A stretch of DNA of 64,000 nucleotides from Anaerolineae bacterium. Lineage in GTDB: Bacteria > Chloroflexota > Anaerolineae > Aggregatilineales > Phototrophicaceae. The DNA lies in assembly GCA_022825675.1 (NCBI GenBank), contig JAJDWK010000066.1, positions 1 to 64,000 on the forward strand. Reading direction: 5' to 3'. A program made the translations under genes and the position numbers. The notes under the pieces were generated by a model. It saw only the letters and a program-made list of their open reading frames with translations. It had not been told where the DNA came from and searched no databases. Shown one piece after another: positions 35,769-45,652 of this stretch (position 1 is its first letter; every line of letters starts with the position of its first letter).

Positions 35769-36989
35769 CTAAAGCCGCAGCAAGGGCGAGCGCGCCGCCA
35801 GCATAAACAGGCAGGCGAGCGTAACGCAGCCGCCGGCCGCCGCGAAGACAAGCGCGATGCCATGCCGCTCGGCGACCGCCCCCGCCAGCAAGGCGCTTAG
35901 CGGTATCAAACCCCAGACCATGCCCCAAAGGCTCATCATGCGCCCGCGCAGGTCATCGGGCAGCAAGGTCAGCAGCAGCGCGTTAATCAAAGTGAGGAAG
36001 ATGCCAGAAAAGACGCCGACCATAAATATGAGCGCCCAGGCGAGCAGCGGGTCGGTCATGAAGGCGAAGAGCGCCAAGCTCACGCCAAAGAGCGCCGAAA
36101 ATATCAGCACCGCCAGCCCCTTGGGATAGACATCGCCCACCAGCGCCACCGCAAAGCCAGACAGCGCCGAGCCGAGGCTGGCGCTGCCGACAAGCAGCCC
36201 CAAAAGCGCCGGACCTTCACCCAGGACTTCATCGACGAAGATGGGCATCAGCTTTTGATAGGGCATGCCGATTGGCACAAATACCAGCGCCAAAAGCGTC
36301 AAAGCGAAGAGCGCGCGGTTCCGCCGCAGGTAGGCGATGACTTCGCCATAGCTCTGCCACAGGCTGGCGCGGCGCGCGGATTTGCGTTTGGGCAGCGGCA
36401 GGAAATGCGTCGCTTTGAAATAGATGCCAGCGCCGATGGCGAAGAGCGCCGTCTGCACCACCAGCGTGAAGGCGAAGTTCGTAAGATCGAGCAAAGCGCC
36501 CGCCAGGACGGGTCCAAAAAAGCCCATCAAGCGCGTGCCGGAATAACTCAAAGTGGTGGCGTTGAAGACCATTTCTTCCGGCACCAGGTTGGGCAAAAGC
36601 GCCATGCGCGCCGGCGCGTAAAAGGTGAAACTCGTGCCGAGCATCAGCGAAGCCGCCAGCAGTGCCGGCGGGCTGGCGCCCCCCGCCGCCGCCAGCAGCG
36701 CCAGCGCCGCCGATGCCAGCAGCGCCGCGCCCAACGCCCCCTGGATGAGCCATTGCCGCTTCAAACGGTCGGCGACTATGCCCGAAAATGGCGCCGCCAG
36801 CAGCAGCGGCAAGCCATACATAAAGGCGACCAGCCCCACCTGAAAGGCGGAGCCCGTCACTTCCAGCATCTGCCAGCCCAGCGCCACCGCCTGCAGCAAA
36901 TAGGTGATATGCACCAGCACATTGGCGACCCAATACCAGCGGTATTCCTGAACGCGGAAGCTGCTGCGGTTGACAAGAGCGAGCATCAT
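35769..36989 (-). CDS. MFS transporter (EntS/MFS_3-like)
   Basis: A 406-aa membrane protein with about 12 helices. The first loop SFRVQEYRWYWVANVLVHITYLLQAVALGWQML and the motif A-like GIVADRLKRQWLI mark the MFS_3 group of exporters. PARMALLPNLVPEEMVFNATTLSYSG is a characteristic central loop. It probably exports a small molecule. It sits between the AstE-like pair and the M24 gene on the same strand, 54 nt from the former. Confidence 0.88.
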   Translation of the reverse strand: MMLALVNRSSFRVQEYRWYWVANVLVHITYLLQAVALGWQMLEVTGSAFQVGLVAFMYGLPLLLAAPFSGIVADRLKRQWLIQGALGAALLASAALALLAAAGGASPPALLAASLMLGTSFTFYAPARMALLPNLVPEEMVFNATTLSYSGTRLMGFFGPVLAGALLDLTNFAFTLVVQTALFAIGAGIYFKATHFLPLPKRKSARRASLWQSYGEVIAYLRRNRALFALTLLALVFVPIGMPYQKLMPIFVDEVLGEGPALLGLLVGSASLGSALSGFAVALVGDVYPKGLAVLIFSALFGVSLALFAFMTDPLLAWALIFMVGVFSGIFLTLINALLLTLLPDDLRGRMMSLWGMVWGLIPLSALLAGAVAERHGIALVFAAAGGCVTLACLFMLAARSPLLRL

Positions 36990-37043
36990 GCGCCCGATTC
37001 CTCCAAGCCCTTCGCCGCTAACATAAGGGCTGCATTCTGACGG

Positions 37044-38027
37044 CTATGCGAGCGGGATCTCTTCCACCAAGTCGCCCAATATCGCCAGCGCGGCATCTTC
37101 CAGCGGCACGGGCCAGGACGCGCCGCCATGCACCACGATGCCTGCGCGCGGCGCGCGGATTTCTTGTAAAGTCTCGCCCGAGAAGGGATGCCGCACATAG
37201 CCGAGCACAGCGCCCGCCGCGACTTGCTTGCCGCGCAGGCGCTTGTCCATAAAGGTGAAGCCGCGGGCGCCGCTGGGCTTGAGCGTCGTGTGGCGCTGGA
37301 TGACGCTGACAGCGCTGACATCGCTTTCGAGCTCGCCATCCAGCATATCGAGGTGGCGCATGGCGTTCAGCACGGCATTGCGCATCCGCCCCAGGTCGCG
37401 GTCGCGATAATCGCGCAAGCCCGGTCCGCCGCCAATATACGCGGTAACGGTCTTGATGCCATCGCTGGCGGCTTCTTTCGCCATTGAATTGTCGACGCTG
37501 CGGTTGAGCAGAACATGCGGCAAGCCCAGCGCAATCGCCAGCGCCTTTGACCCGGCGACATCGCCTTGCCCATAGACGCCGGCGAAGTGGTGATAGCCCC
37601 ATTGCGAGCCGGTGCGGATGTCAATGAAGGCCTCAGCCTGGGCAATCGCCGCCTGGTAATAAGCCTCAATCAACTGTTCGCTGACGCTGCCCTCGGCATT
37701 GCCGCGCCCGATTTGATTCAAATGGCGGTCGTCCCAGGCGCTTTTGACGCGGGCGAATTCAAAGCCGGATGTATTCATCAGCGGCGCCAGCACCAAGGTG
37801 CCGCGCATCGCGGCGGGGTCAAGCTCTTTGACGATATGCGGCAGGATGAGCGCCGGCTCGATTTCCAGCCCGCTGGCGCCCGCTTGCACAACCAGCGTCG
37901 CGCCCTCAGCAGCGCCATTGACGATATGCAGCGGGATATGCACCGGGAACTGCCCATGCGTCACGCCCACCGAAAAGAAGCCATAGGCTTTTGTGCCGGG
38001 CGCGGCTTCGATATTTCCTAATTTCAT
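37044..38027 (-). CDS. AstE/AspA-like protein with degenerate zinc site
   Basis: A 327-aa member of the succinylglutamate desuccinylase/aspartoacylase group by overall pattern (HIPLHIVNGAAEGATLVVQAG, LNQIGRGNAEGSVSEQLIEA, DLVEEIPLA). In active family members zinc is held by HxxE and a later His, with a catalytic Glu. Here the HGxE site reads GASGLEIE (His to Ser), DxH reads FIDIRTGS (His to Arg) and LEFGG reads AYIGGG (Glu to Tyr). It is likely non-hydrolytic or changed in chemistry. Its canonical paralogue is the next gene upstream. Confidence 0.8.
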   Translation of the reverse strand: MKLGNIEAAPGTKAYGFFSVGVTHGQFPVHIPLHIVNGAAEGATLVVQAGASGLEIEPALILPHIVKELDPAAMRGTLVLAPLMNTSGFEFARVKSAWDDRHLNQIGRGNAEGSVSEQLIEAYYQAAIAQAEAFIDIRTGSQWGYHHFAGVYGQGDVAGSKALAIALGLPHVLLNRSVDNSMAKEAASDGIKTVTAYIGGGPGLRDYRDRDLGRMRNAVLNAMRHLDMLDGELESDVSAVSVIQRHTTLKPSGARGFTFMDKRLRGKQVAAGAVLGYVRHPFSGETLQEIRAPRAGIVVHGGASWPVPLEDAALAILGDLVEEIPLA

Positions 38028-38093
38028 GTCTTTTCTCCTTTAAATTCAAGCCCTCCCCATTTGCTCCGCCCTGTTCACACGGGGAATTGTGTA

Positions 38094-38121
38094 CCCCTCC
38101 CCTCATTTTGGGGCGGAGGGG
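38094..38121. repeat. CCCTCATTTTGGGG hairpin, copy 1
   Basis: CCCCTCC (38094-38100) and GGAGGGG (38115-38121) pair around CCTCATTTTGGGGC. It lies between the two AstE-like genes. A similar hairpin with the same CCCTCATTTTGGGG core lies at 57432-57458. Confidence 0.55.
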
Positions 38122-38124
38122 GGA

Positions 38125-39162
38125 TTAATCAAAGCGCACGGACAGGTCCATGACGCGGCGGTCCTCCACGCGGTCGATGCTGCCGAGGATGCCGATGGAA
38201 GTCGCGCCGACAGTGGGCCATTCCTGCCCGCTGGGGATGACGATGCCGTCTTTGGGCGTCGGCATCTCCGCCAGCAGCTCGCCGGTATAGGGGTCGACCA
38301 GCCGCCCATAGACATCGCCCGCTTTGAGCGCGTCTTTGAACTTGCGGTCGCGGATGAACAAGCCATCCACTGGCGGCTTCCAGATGACGACGCCGGCGTT
38401 ATACACCGTGCAGAGGGGACCATCGGCTTCCAGCTCGCCAGCCGCCATGCCCATCGCTTTCAAAATGTTCCAGATGCCGCGCAAGGCATCGCGCACATTG
38501 TCTTCGCCATTTTTGAACCAGCCGGTGCCGCCGCCAAATTCCAGCGTGAGGTGCAGGGTATCCGCCTCTTCAATGGCGACTTTGGATGCGCCGCTGCCAA
38601 AGGTGCCCGGCGGGAAGAAGGCCGCCTGGTCAAGCCCAAAAGCGACCACCAGCTTGCGCCGCCGCTCTTCCATCAGCGTCAGGTTGTTCGGGTCTTTCTC
38701 GGCGGTGAAAAGCACATAACGCTCGTAGGCGGTGCGGGCGCCAGCGTGAAAATCGATGAGCACTTCGGCTTGGGCGATGGCTTCCTGGAAATAAATATGC
38801 GCGATTTGGTCGGAGGCGCTGCCGCCAGCATTGCCGGGGAACTGGCGGCTGATGTCTTTGTCATCAATGCTGGAGCCGCGCTCGCCCAGCTCGAAGCCGG
38901 CGCGGTTGACGACCGGCACGGCGATGACATTGCCGCGGATGGCGGCGGGGTCGGCCGCGGCGACAAAATCCAAAATCGCTATCGAGCCGATGACCTCCGC
39001 GCCATGTATCGCGCCTTGCAGCATCAAGGTGGGTCCCGGTTCGGCACCCGCGATGAGATGCACCGGGATATCCAAATTCATGCCCGAGCGCGATTGCGCC
39101 GTCTTTAAATAGCCGAAAGTCTTTTCGCCCGCGTTTGCGGATAAGTTTCCTACTTGTAGCAT
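38125..39162 (-). CDS. Succinylglutamate desuccinylase/aspartoacylase family zinc deacylase
   Basis: A 345-aa enzyme with an intact active site: MLQGAIHGAEVIGS (zinc His and Glu), VLIDFHAGART (second zinc His) and LTLEFGGGTGW (catalytic Glu region). Such enzymes cleave N-acyl groups from amino acids or related amides. It is an upstream paralogue of the degenerate copy that follows it. ATG 39162 follows AAGGAG; a longer frame begins at 39225 without a site. The pairing with an S9 peptidase upstream suggests joint breakdown of acylated peptides (inference). Confidence 0.88.
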   Translation of the reverse strand: MLQVGNLSANAGEKTFGYLKTAQSRSGMNLDIPVHLIAGAEPGPTLMLQGAIHGAEVIGSIAILDFVAAADPAAIRGNVIAVPVVNRAGFELGERGSSIDDKDISRQFPGNAGGSASDQIAHIYFQEAIAQAEVLIDFHAGARTAYERYVLFTAEKDPNNLTLMEERRRKLVVAFGLDQAAFFPPGTFGSGASKVAIEEADTLHLTLEFGGGTGWFKNGEDNVRDALRGIWNILKAMGMAAGELEADGPLCTVYNAGVVIWKPPVDGLFIRDRKFKDALKAGDVYGRLVDPYTGELLAEMPTPKDGIVIPSGQEWPTVGATSIGILGSIDRVEDRRVMDLSVRFD

Positions 39163-39225
39163 GGAATTTCTCCTTTGTGGGCGACATGCCATGCCGCCTC
39201 TAACGATTTCAAAAAAATGAGGCAA

Positions 39226-41247
39226 TCAGCGCGGCGGCAGCAGCGCCGCCTCCGTGCCCAAATAGCGTTGGAACCAGCCGAGGATGCGGCGCTGGCGTTC
39301 GATGCGGTTGCCGGGGCGTCCACCGCGGGACAAACCGTGATTTTCGCCCTCGAAGATGACCAGCTCCACCGGTTTGCCACGCCAGCGCAAAGCGGCAAAC
39401 ATCTGCTCCGCTTGTTCCAAAGCGCAGCGGTAATCTTCATCGCTGTGGATGATGAGCAGCGGCGTGTTGACCTTGTCGATATAGGCGATGGGCGATTGCG
39501 CCCAACTGCTGTGTAAGTCGCGCCAGGGGTCGGTGCGTGTCTCGCCGCCAGTGCATTCGGGACCAATATCCGAAGTGCCAAAGAAGCTGATTTGGTTGGC
39601 GATGGAGCGCTGTGTAACCGCCGCGGCGAAGCGGTCGGTATGCCCGACGACCCAGTTGGTCATGAAGCCACCGCAGCTGCCGCCGGTAACGCCCATGCGC
39701 GCGCCATCAATATAGGGGCGGGCGACAAGCTCATCGACGCCCAGCATTATCTCATCGTATTCCGCGCCGCCCTGGTCGCCCTCGGAGGCTTTTGTCCAGG
39801 CTTGACCATAGCCGGCGGTGGTCCCGCGCTGATTAAAATAGGCGACCGTATAGCCGGCGGCGGCATACACTTGGAATTCGTGATTAAAATCCCAGCCGAA
39901 CATCGAGCAATGCACATATTGGATATGCGGGTAGGCTTTGCCCGGCGCGAAGTCCAGTGGCTTGATGAGCCAGGCATGCACTTTGACGCCATCAACGCCG
40001 TCATACCAATAACTCTCGGGCGGCGACAGCGCGACATCGCGCAGCCAGGGGTTGAGGTCGGTAAGCCGGCGGGATTTCCCGCCCTGCCAAATATACAGCT
40101 CGCCCGGGTTCGCCGGGTTCGCTTGCCCATAGGCGGCGACATCACCGAGGGCGGGGCTGTATTCAAAAGTGACGCTCTCGCCGCTGATGAGGCGCGTGTA
40201 TTGCCCCTCGGTGTCGATGCGATAGAGATTGACCGCCCCCTGCTCCGTCAGCAGGAAATAAATCCAACGGTCGCCGGGCGCCCATTTGACCGTCACATTG
40301 GATAAGCCGACGCGCTGGTCGGCAACGGCGTAATTGCCGACTTCTTCGTCAATATCCTCACCGAGCTTCCAGGCGCGGCGCTGCGCCACATCCGCCAGGT
40401 GCGGCTGCCAAAAATTGCGCCGATTTACCGGCGGCGCGTGATTGTGCCCGGCAAAAGCGATATAGGCGTCATCCGCGCCCCAAACGGGGCTGACGGCGGT
40501 GCCCTGCCAAGCGGGCAGCAGCGGCTCCGGCGCGCCATCGGGGCAGTCGCAGACAAATATCTGCCCATAACCGAGCGGCGTATTCTGCTCGCGCGCCATG
40601 CCGACAAATGCCAGCCGCGCGCCATGGTTGCTCCACTTGGGCTGGGAATAATCGCATTCGCTGCGTGTGATTTGCGCGAAATCGCCCGTATTCAAATCCA
40701 GCGTCCACACTTGACAGTAGCGGTCATGCACCCAGCCGATGCCATCCTGCTTGTAACGCAGGCGGCGCACCACTTTCAGTGTCGGCTGCGGGATGCCGGG
40801 GGCGGCGCCGCGGTCGTCGGGGTGGCGCAGCGGCGTCCAGCGCAAGCCGACCAGCTTCCTGCCATCGGCGGAAAAATCGAGGCTGCTCATCGCCATGCCG
40901 GCAGTGGGGAAAACTGCCGTGCTGCCAGCCGCCAGGTCAAAAACGCAAATGGCATCGCCCGCGGCATCACGGTAGCTGTAGGCGAGCTGACTGCTGTCAC
41001 GGCTCCAGGCGATGGACGAGGCTTGACAATCGCCCGCGGTCAGGCGGCGGGCGGCATCGTCAGCCAAATCGTGCAGGTAGAGCTGGGTGATGTAGCCGTT
41101 GCTGGCGGCATCGGGGCGGCGGATGGTGTAGGCGATTTGGCTGGCGTCCGGCGCGATGGCGATTTCGGCGAGCCAGCGAAACTGCATCAAGTCCTCGGGG
41201 ATAAGCCCGCGCCGCCGCTTCACAAAAATGCTGTCGATTGCTGTCAT
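39226..41247 (-). CDS. Prolyl-oligopeptidase family S9 peptidase
   Basis: A 673-aa cytosolic serine peptidase. The N-terminal two thirds is a beta-propeller-type region with repeating WDxxD-like blades. The C-terminal alpha/beta hydrolase has nucleophile Ser in VTGGSCGGFMTNW, Asp in LLIIHSDEDYRC and His in VIFEGENHGLSR. It resembles acylaminoacyl-peptidase and dipeptidyl-peptidase enzymes, which remove N-terminal acyl residues or short peptides. There is no signal peptide, so it acts on imported peptides. It precedes the AstE-like pair in the same direction. Confidence 0.9.
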   Translation of the reverse strand: MTAIDSIFVKRRRGLIPEDLMQFRWLAEIAIAPDASQIAYTIRRPDAASNGYITQLYLHDLADDAARRLTAGDCQASSIAWSRDSSQLAYSYRDAAGDAICVFDLAAGSTAVFPTAGMAMSSLDFSADGRKLVGLRWTPLRHPDDRGAAPGIPQPTLKVVRRLRYKQDGIGWVHDRYCQVWTLDLNTGDFAQITRSECDYSQPKWSNHGARLAFVGMAREQNTPLGYGQIFVCDCPDGAPEPLLPAWQGTAVSPVWGADDAYIAFAGHNHAPPVNRRNFWQPHLADVAQRRAWKLGEDIDEEVGNYAVADQRVGLSNVTVKWAPGDRWIYFLLTEQGAVNLYRIDTEGQYTRLISGESVTFEYSPALGDVAAYGQANPANPGELYIWQGGKSRRLTDLNPWLRDVALSPPESYWYDGVDGVKVHAWLIKPLDFAPGKAYPHIQYVHCSMFGWDFNHEFQVYAAAGYTVAYFNQRGTTAGYGQAWTKASEGDQGGAEYDEIMLGVDELVARPYIDGARMGVTGGSCGGFMTNWVVGHTDRFAAAVTQRSIANQISFFGTSDIGPECTGGETRTDPWRDLHSSWAQSPIAYIDKVNTPLLIIHSDEDYRCALEQAEQMFAALRWRGKPVELVIFEGENHGLSRGGRPGNRIERQRRILGWFQRYLGTEAALLPPR

Positions 41248-41328
41248 ATACTGTCCCTTAACAACTTATTTCTCCTGTCTATTTGTTACTGTTCTTGCGC
41301 TAGCGCCCCCGTTTTCCTGTGCCGCGGC

Positions 41329-42396
41329 TTATAATGCACAGCTGATGCCGATATCAGCCGCCAGCCGCCGCAGTTCCAGCACTGTCTCGCGGGAGACGGG
41401 GATGCCGCTTTGGCTGCGCTCTTGCATGCGGCGGAATTCCACCTCGCCCGGCAGCAGAACCGGGCGCGCGCCATCGATAGGCGGCGCGCCTTTGACTTGC
41501 GCCAGCAGCGCTTCCAGGCGCTGAGAGAAAGCCTCAGCGCCCAGCATCGCGCCGGGGTCAATAGCTATCAGCATGTGCCCGACATCGAAGTTGCTATCGT
41601 CCTGAAACACATCCAGCCCGAAGAGCGCGCCCGTCATCACGCCGGCGAGCGCATCAGTGAAGAGGCTCAAGCCATAGCCTTTGTAGTCGCCGATGGGCAG
41701 CAGCGGACCCTGCATCGCCGCCATGGGGTCGGTGGTGTTTTCCCCCGCCGGCGTCAGCGCCCAGTTTTCTGGCATCGCGCGCTTTTCGCGGGCGTACCAG
41801 CGCATCATGCCTTTGCCCGACATTGTCAGCGCCATATCCAGCACGATGGCATGCCCCTCGCCGCGCGGGATGGCGATGCCCCAGGGGTTGGTGCCCAGCA
41901 CCGCCTTCGCCGAGCCCCAGGGCGCCATTTCCGCCGCGGCATTGGTGCTGGACCAGCCGATATAGCCGGCTTTGGCGGCGGTCAACGCGTGATAGCCGGC
42001 GATGCCGAAGTGGTTGCTGTGGCAAACGCCGACCATGGCGATGCCGCTGCGCCCGGCAAGGTCGATCGCGCGCGTCATCGCGCGGTGGGCGGCGACATAG
42101 CCGAAGCCCTTCGCCGCATCCAGCAGGGCAAAAGCGGGACCTTCCTTCAGCCAAGCCATCGGCGCATTCGGCACGATGCCGCCATTTTGTAAGCGCCGAT
42201 GATAGCGGAAGAGCTTCTCCAAGCCTTGCCCCTGCCCCGGGTGCCACCATTGCGACGCCGTCATCAAACCATCGCTGACGATGGCGGCTTCTTCGGCAGT
42301 CGCGCCCAGCGCCTGCAGGAAGCGCGCGGCGAAGTCGCTTAAAGTATGCAGCGGGTAATGCTCAACCAGCGATGCGTCCTGAATGTCGTATGCCAC
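41329..42396 (-). CDS. LDH2-type (malate/L-lactate/ureidoglycolate) dehydrogenase
   Basis: A 355-aa NAD(P)-dependent oxidoreductase of the non-Rossmann family. Motifs include RAIDLAGRSGIAMVGVCHSNHFGIAGYHAL (catalytic His region), GTNPWGIAIPRGEG and PIGDYKGYGLSLFTDALAGVMTGA. Family members oxidise malate, L-lactate, ureidoglycolate, sulfolactate or a 2-hydroxyacid analogue; I cannot choose. It follows the SDR gene by 7 nt, so both are probably made from one message. Confidence 0.9.
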   Translation of the reverse strand: MAYDIQDASLVEHYPLHTLSDFAARFLQALGATAEEAAIVSDGLMTASQWWHPGQGQGLEKLFRYHRRLQNGGIVPNAPMAWLKEGPAFALLDAAKGFGYVAAHRAMTRAIDLAGRSGIAMVGVCHSNHFGIAGYHALTAAKAGYIGWSSTNAAAEMAPWGSAKAVLGTNPWGIAIPRGEGHAIVLDMALTMSGKGMMRWYAREKRAMPENWALTPAGENTTDPMAAMQGPLLPIGDYKGYGLSLFTDALAGVMTGALFGLDVFQDDSNFDVGHMLIAIDPGAMLGAEAFSQRLEALLAQVKGAPPIDGARPVLLPGEVEFRRMQERSQSGIPVSRETVLELRRLAADIGISCAL

Positions 42397-42403
42397 GGCT
42401 CAC

Positions 42404-43126
42404 CTACATAAAAGGCTGTTGGATGGGGTTCAGCACCGCTTCGTTGACGACGAACTCGAGCGGCGCTGTCAGGATTTGCCCGATCATCTCGGCGACAACA
42501 GCGGGGTCCATGCTTTCGCCGCGCGGCAAGACGCCGATGGGCGCGCCGCGCCAGCCAGTGTCCATGCCGCCGGGATAGAGGATGGTGGCGCGGATAGTGT
42601 GCGCTTTGCCCGCTTGAGCGATGGCGTAATGCAAGCCGCTCAAGCCGAATTTGGACGCGCCATAAGCCGGGCTGCCGCCGCCGCGCAAGCCAGCGGTGCC
42701 GGATATGGTAATCACGCTGGCGCCATCAGCGGCGATGAGCGCCTCCCACAGCGCCCGCGTCAGATAAAATACGCCGGACAAATTGCTGCCGATTACGGCG
42801 TCCCAATCGTCAAATGCCGTCTCGGCGAAGCTGCGCGGCGCCGGGATGCCAGCGTTGTTGACCAGGATATGCACTGCCCCAAACTCCGCCTGGACGCGCT
42901 GGGCAGCGGCGGCAACCTGCGCCGGGATGGCGAGGTCGCAGGGCAATACAAAGGCGCTGCCGCCGGCGTTTTCGATGGCGGCGGCAGCAGCGCGCAGGGG
43001 CGCTTCTCGCCGCGCCAACAGGATGACTGTTGCGCCCAACCCCGCCAGATGTTCCGCTGTCGCCCGTCCCAGCCCATGGCTGGCGCCAGTTACGACCGCT
43101 GTTTTTTCCGCCAATGGCTTGTTCAT
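42404..43126 (-). CDS. Classical SDR (FabG-like)
   Basis: A 240-aa oxidoreductase. The cofactor site is VVTGASHGLGRATAEHL with ARREAPLRAAAAAI, then ILVNNAGIPAP, catalytic Ser in VITISGTAG and Tyr/Lys in SPAYGASKFGLSGL. The general FabG form gives no substrate; its neighbours (LDH2, MLE-type) suggest a hydroxy/keto step in a degradation route rather than fatty acid synthesis. It is 7 nt from the LDH2 gene and 21 nt from the end of the frameshifted membrane-protein gene. Confidence 0.9.
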   Translation of the reverse strand: MNKPLAEKTAVVTGASHGLGRATAEHLAGLGATVILLARREAPLRAAAAAIENAGGSAFVLPCDLAIPAQVAAAAQRVQAEFGAVHILVNNAGIPAPRSFAETAFDDWDAVIGSNLSGVFYLTRALWEALIAADGASVITISGTAGLRGGGSPAYGASKFGLSGLHYAIAQAGKAHTIRATILYPGGMDTGWRGAPIGVLPRGESMDPAVVAEMIGQILTAPLEFVVNEAVLNPIQQPFM

Positions 43127-43147
43127 ATAAACCCTCGCATTCCCGTC

Positions 43148-45644
43148 TCACTCGCGGCGGAAGCTGGCGAATTGCCAAGCGCGCTCGAAGTATATGCCGT
43201 CAACCCCGGCCTCTCCTGAGGCGATCGCCCCTGTCTTGAAGTCGTAGAGAATGAACACAAGCGCATAATTGCCGGCTGGCAGCTCCGGGAAATCTATCCG
43301 ATGCTGCGCCAGGTAGAAATCGTCGACGACATAATCCTGGTTGTAGACTTTAGACCCGCCTTTATCGAATAGCTGCACCGAAAAAGCATGCTTTGGCCAA
43401 GGCAGGGTGTCCCAGCGCATTTGCAGCTCCAAGCCGCTGTCATCAACCGTTGCCAGCATATTCGCCAACCGCCCGCCATTGTCATAGTCTATCCGCAGCG
43501 CTGGCGGCGAGGCAAAAAGCGCGCAGGAGAATTCCCGCCGCAGCCAGCGCTCGCTGACCGCGCCATTTTCATGCTGTTCCCGCCCGCATTCGTGATAGCG
43601 ATGTAAAGGCGGCGTGGCTGCCATCAGCGCGCTGTCGGCCGCCCCCGCCTGGTAGAGCACATAGAGTAGCTGCATGTCTTCCGCGAAATCGTTCATGTCA
43701 ATATCAAGCCCAGGCGCTGCCTGAATCTCCCCCCCCCCCCCCCCCGCTGCTATAGAGGTGGAGCAAGCCGCCCCAATCCGAAGTATTTTTGATGAGTCTA
43801 TCGAGATAGGCGAAGTCATCGCTGGCGATAGGCGCGCGCGGGTGGAAGCTGAGCAGCGACTGCCCGCGACGCCGCTCGCCCCAAGGCGACTGCAAGAATT
43901 GGCTGATGCCCGCCAGCTCGGGCGGCGGCGGCAGGCAATTGAGGCGTAAATCGCTGACACGATACAGGCTGACCAAGCCGTCTTCATACGCGGCGGGCGG
44001 GCGGAAAAAGCTGTCTTCATGCAGCTTGGACTTCCGCAGCCAGCGGTGCAGGGCAATATGAGAAAAGCCTTCCGCCGTCAGCGCGTCCACCGCCTGCAGA
44101 TACGCCGCCTCATTGTCTTGGCAGCGCGGATTTTCGCCCCGGCGCCATGCGCCCAGCAACAAATTTCTATCGAGATAACGCTGGGTGCTTTCGGCGAGCC
44201 GCCACAGGTTGCCGTGGGCGATAGGGAAATCGGTCAAAGTCTGAATATACATGGGGTAGGCATTAAAGGAGGAGCTTGGCAGGTTGATGAGTTTGATGTC
44301 TTGCTCAGGCTCCGCTTTCAGCTGCTCGACAAAAGCGGTCGCGCCATCAGGGAGGGATTTCCCGGCCAGGGGAGCATAGAACTCAATCGCCAGGATAAGA
44401 ATCGCGATGAGGGCAGTTAGCGCCCGCGTCCGCGCCGAGCGCCCGCGCAGCAGCCGCGCCAAGCCAAAGCTGGAAAGTACGGCGAGGGGACTTACTTGAG
44501 CATACACATAATAATCAGGCACGCCGATTTGCCCAAACAGCGCCGGGAAAGCAGCCCTTAATATGCCATTGGGCAAGGCGATTTCGGGATATTCGACCGT
44601 ATTTAGGGTGAGATAATCCCCCAGCCGCATAAGGGCGAAGAACAGGAAAAGCGCCGCCCAGGGCAGCAGGCGCCCGCGCCGTTTTGTGAAAAGCAGGGCA
44701 AAAGCCAAAAAGAAAATGTTGATGTAGCCCAGGTAGCCAATGTCATAGCGCGCGCCGGCGGGCACATTAAAGAGTGTGTGCAGCATGTCGCTGGTGATGG
44801 GATTGTTGGAAAAGACAAAATAAGTTAGCAGGTCGACGCTGATGTTCCAGTCCTCGTATCTCTCTAAGCCGGTGCCGAAGACTGTCCTGTCCACAGCCAT
44901 TGGATAGAGCCTCAAGACGCTGATGGCGGCGCAGACCAGGGCAAACGCAATCAACAGCCGCCAGAAGCGCGGCTGCCGCCAGCGTGCCGGCGCGAGGAAG
45001 ACGGCATATATTGCGACGCTCAACAGGATGAAGCCGAAGCTGTAGATGCCGATGAAGGCGGTGATGCCGGCGCAAAAACCCGCCAGCGCCGCGAACCCGC
45101 GGCGCTCTTCAAAGCAGGCGCGATGAAAGCAATACAGAGTCAGCGGTATGGTGCCGATGCAAATCAAATCGGCGACCGTGCGTTTTCCGCTGAAAGATAT
45201 GCCGAGGATGATGACAACCGCGCCAAATACAGCCGCCCAATCGTCCTTGACCAAATGCCGCAGCAGCGCATAGCCGCAAAAGCCGTTGAAAGCCAGCATC
45301 AGCATAAAAAGCAGATTGGTGGCGCTGTCCGCGGGCATCAGCTGCGTCAGCCATAGCTGCAGCAGCGCATGGGGCAGGTTATAACTCTGCAATGCCAAAG
45401 ACGCGCCCGCGGGATGGAACATATCGCGCGTGTAAAAGAGCTCCGCCTGCCCCGTTAGCGCCTTGCCGATGTGCCAGGCATCCCACATTCTGAGTATTGG
45501 GTCAGTGCCTGTCGAGTGCAGCCAAAAGGCGTCGCCATTGAAGAGCCGCGGCAAAGTGGGCAAGGTCATGACGCTGACAACCAGCGGCACAATCAGCAAG
45601 ACATGCCAATGCTTTCGCGCTATAGGGTTGCTCAGTTTGCCCAT
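43148..45644 (-). CDS. Multi-TM glycosyltransferase-like protein split by a G17 tract (frameshifted as read)
   Basis: The first frame runs 45644 to 43704 (646 aa): at least nine membrane helices (HVLLIVPLVVSVMTLPTL; LLFMLMLAFNGFCGYAL; PLAVLSSFGLARLL) and a soluble tail. This layout is typical of GT39/YfhO-like polyprenol-sugar transferases. At 43745-43729 the coding strand has 17 consecutive G, after which the frame stops within 7 codons. The following frame, open to 43148, continues with a beta-sandwich (LELQMRWDTLPWPKHAFSV, YNQDYVVDDFYLAQHRIDFPELP, LPAGNYALVFILYDFKTGA) like the C-terminal domain of these proteins. One G fewer (16) or two more would restore an 831-aa protein. Confidence 0.75.
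43729..43745. repeat. Homopolymer: 17 C on the plus strand (G17 in the coding strand)
   Basis: CTGAATCT is followed by exactly 17 C and then GCTGCT. It lies within the minus-strand gene at about residue 634 and sets the reading frame of the C-terminal domain. G tracts of this length are prone to slippage. Confidence 0.9.
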
Positions 45645-45652
45645 GCGGCGTC

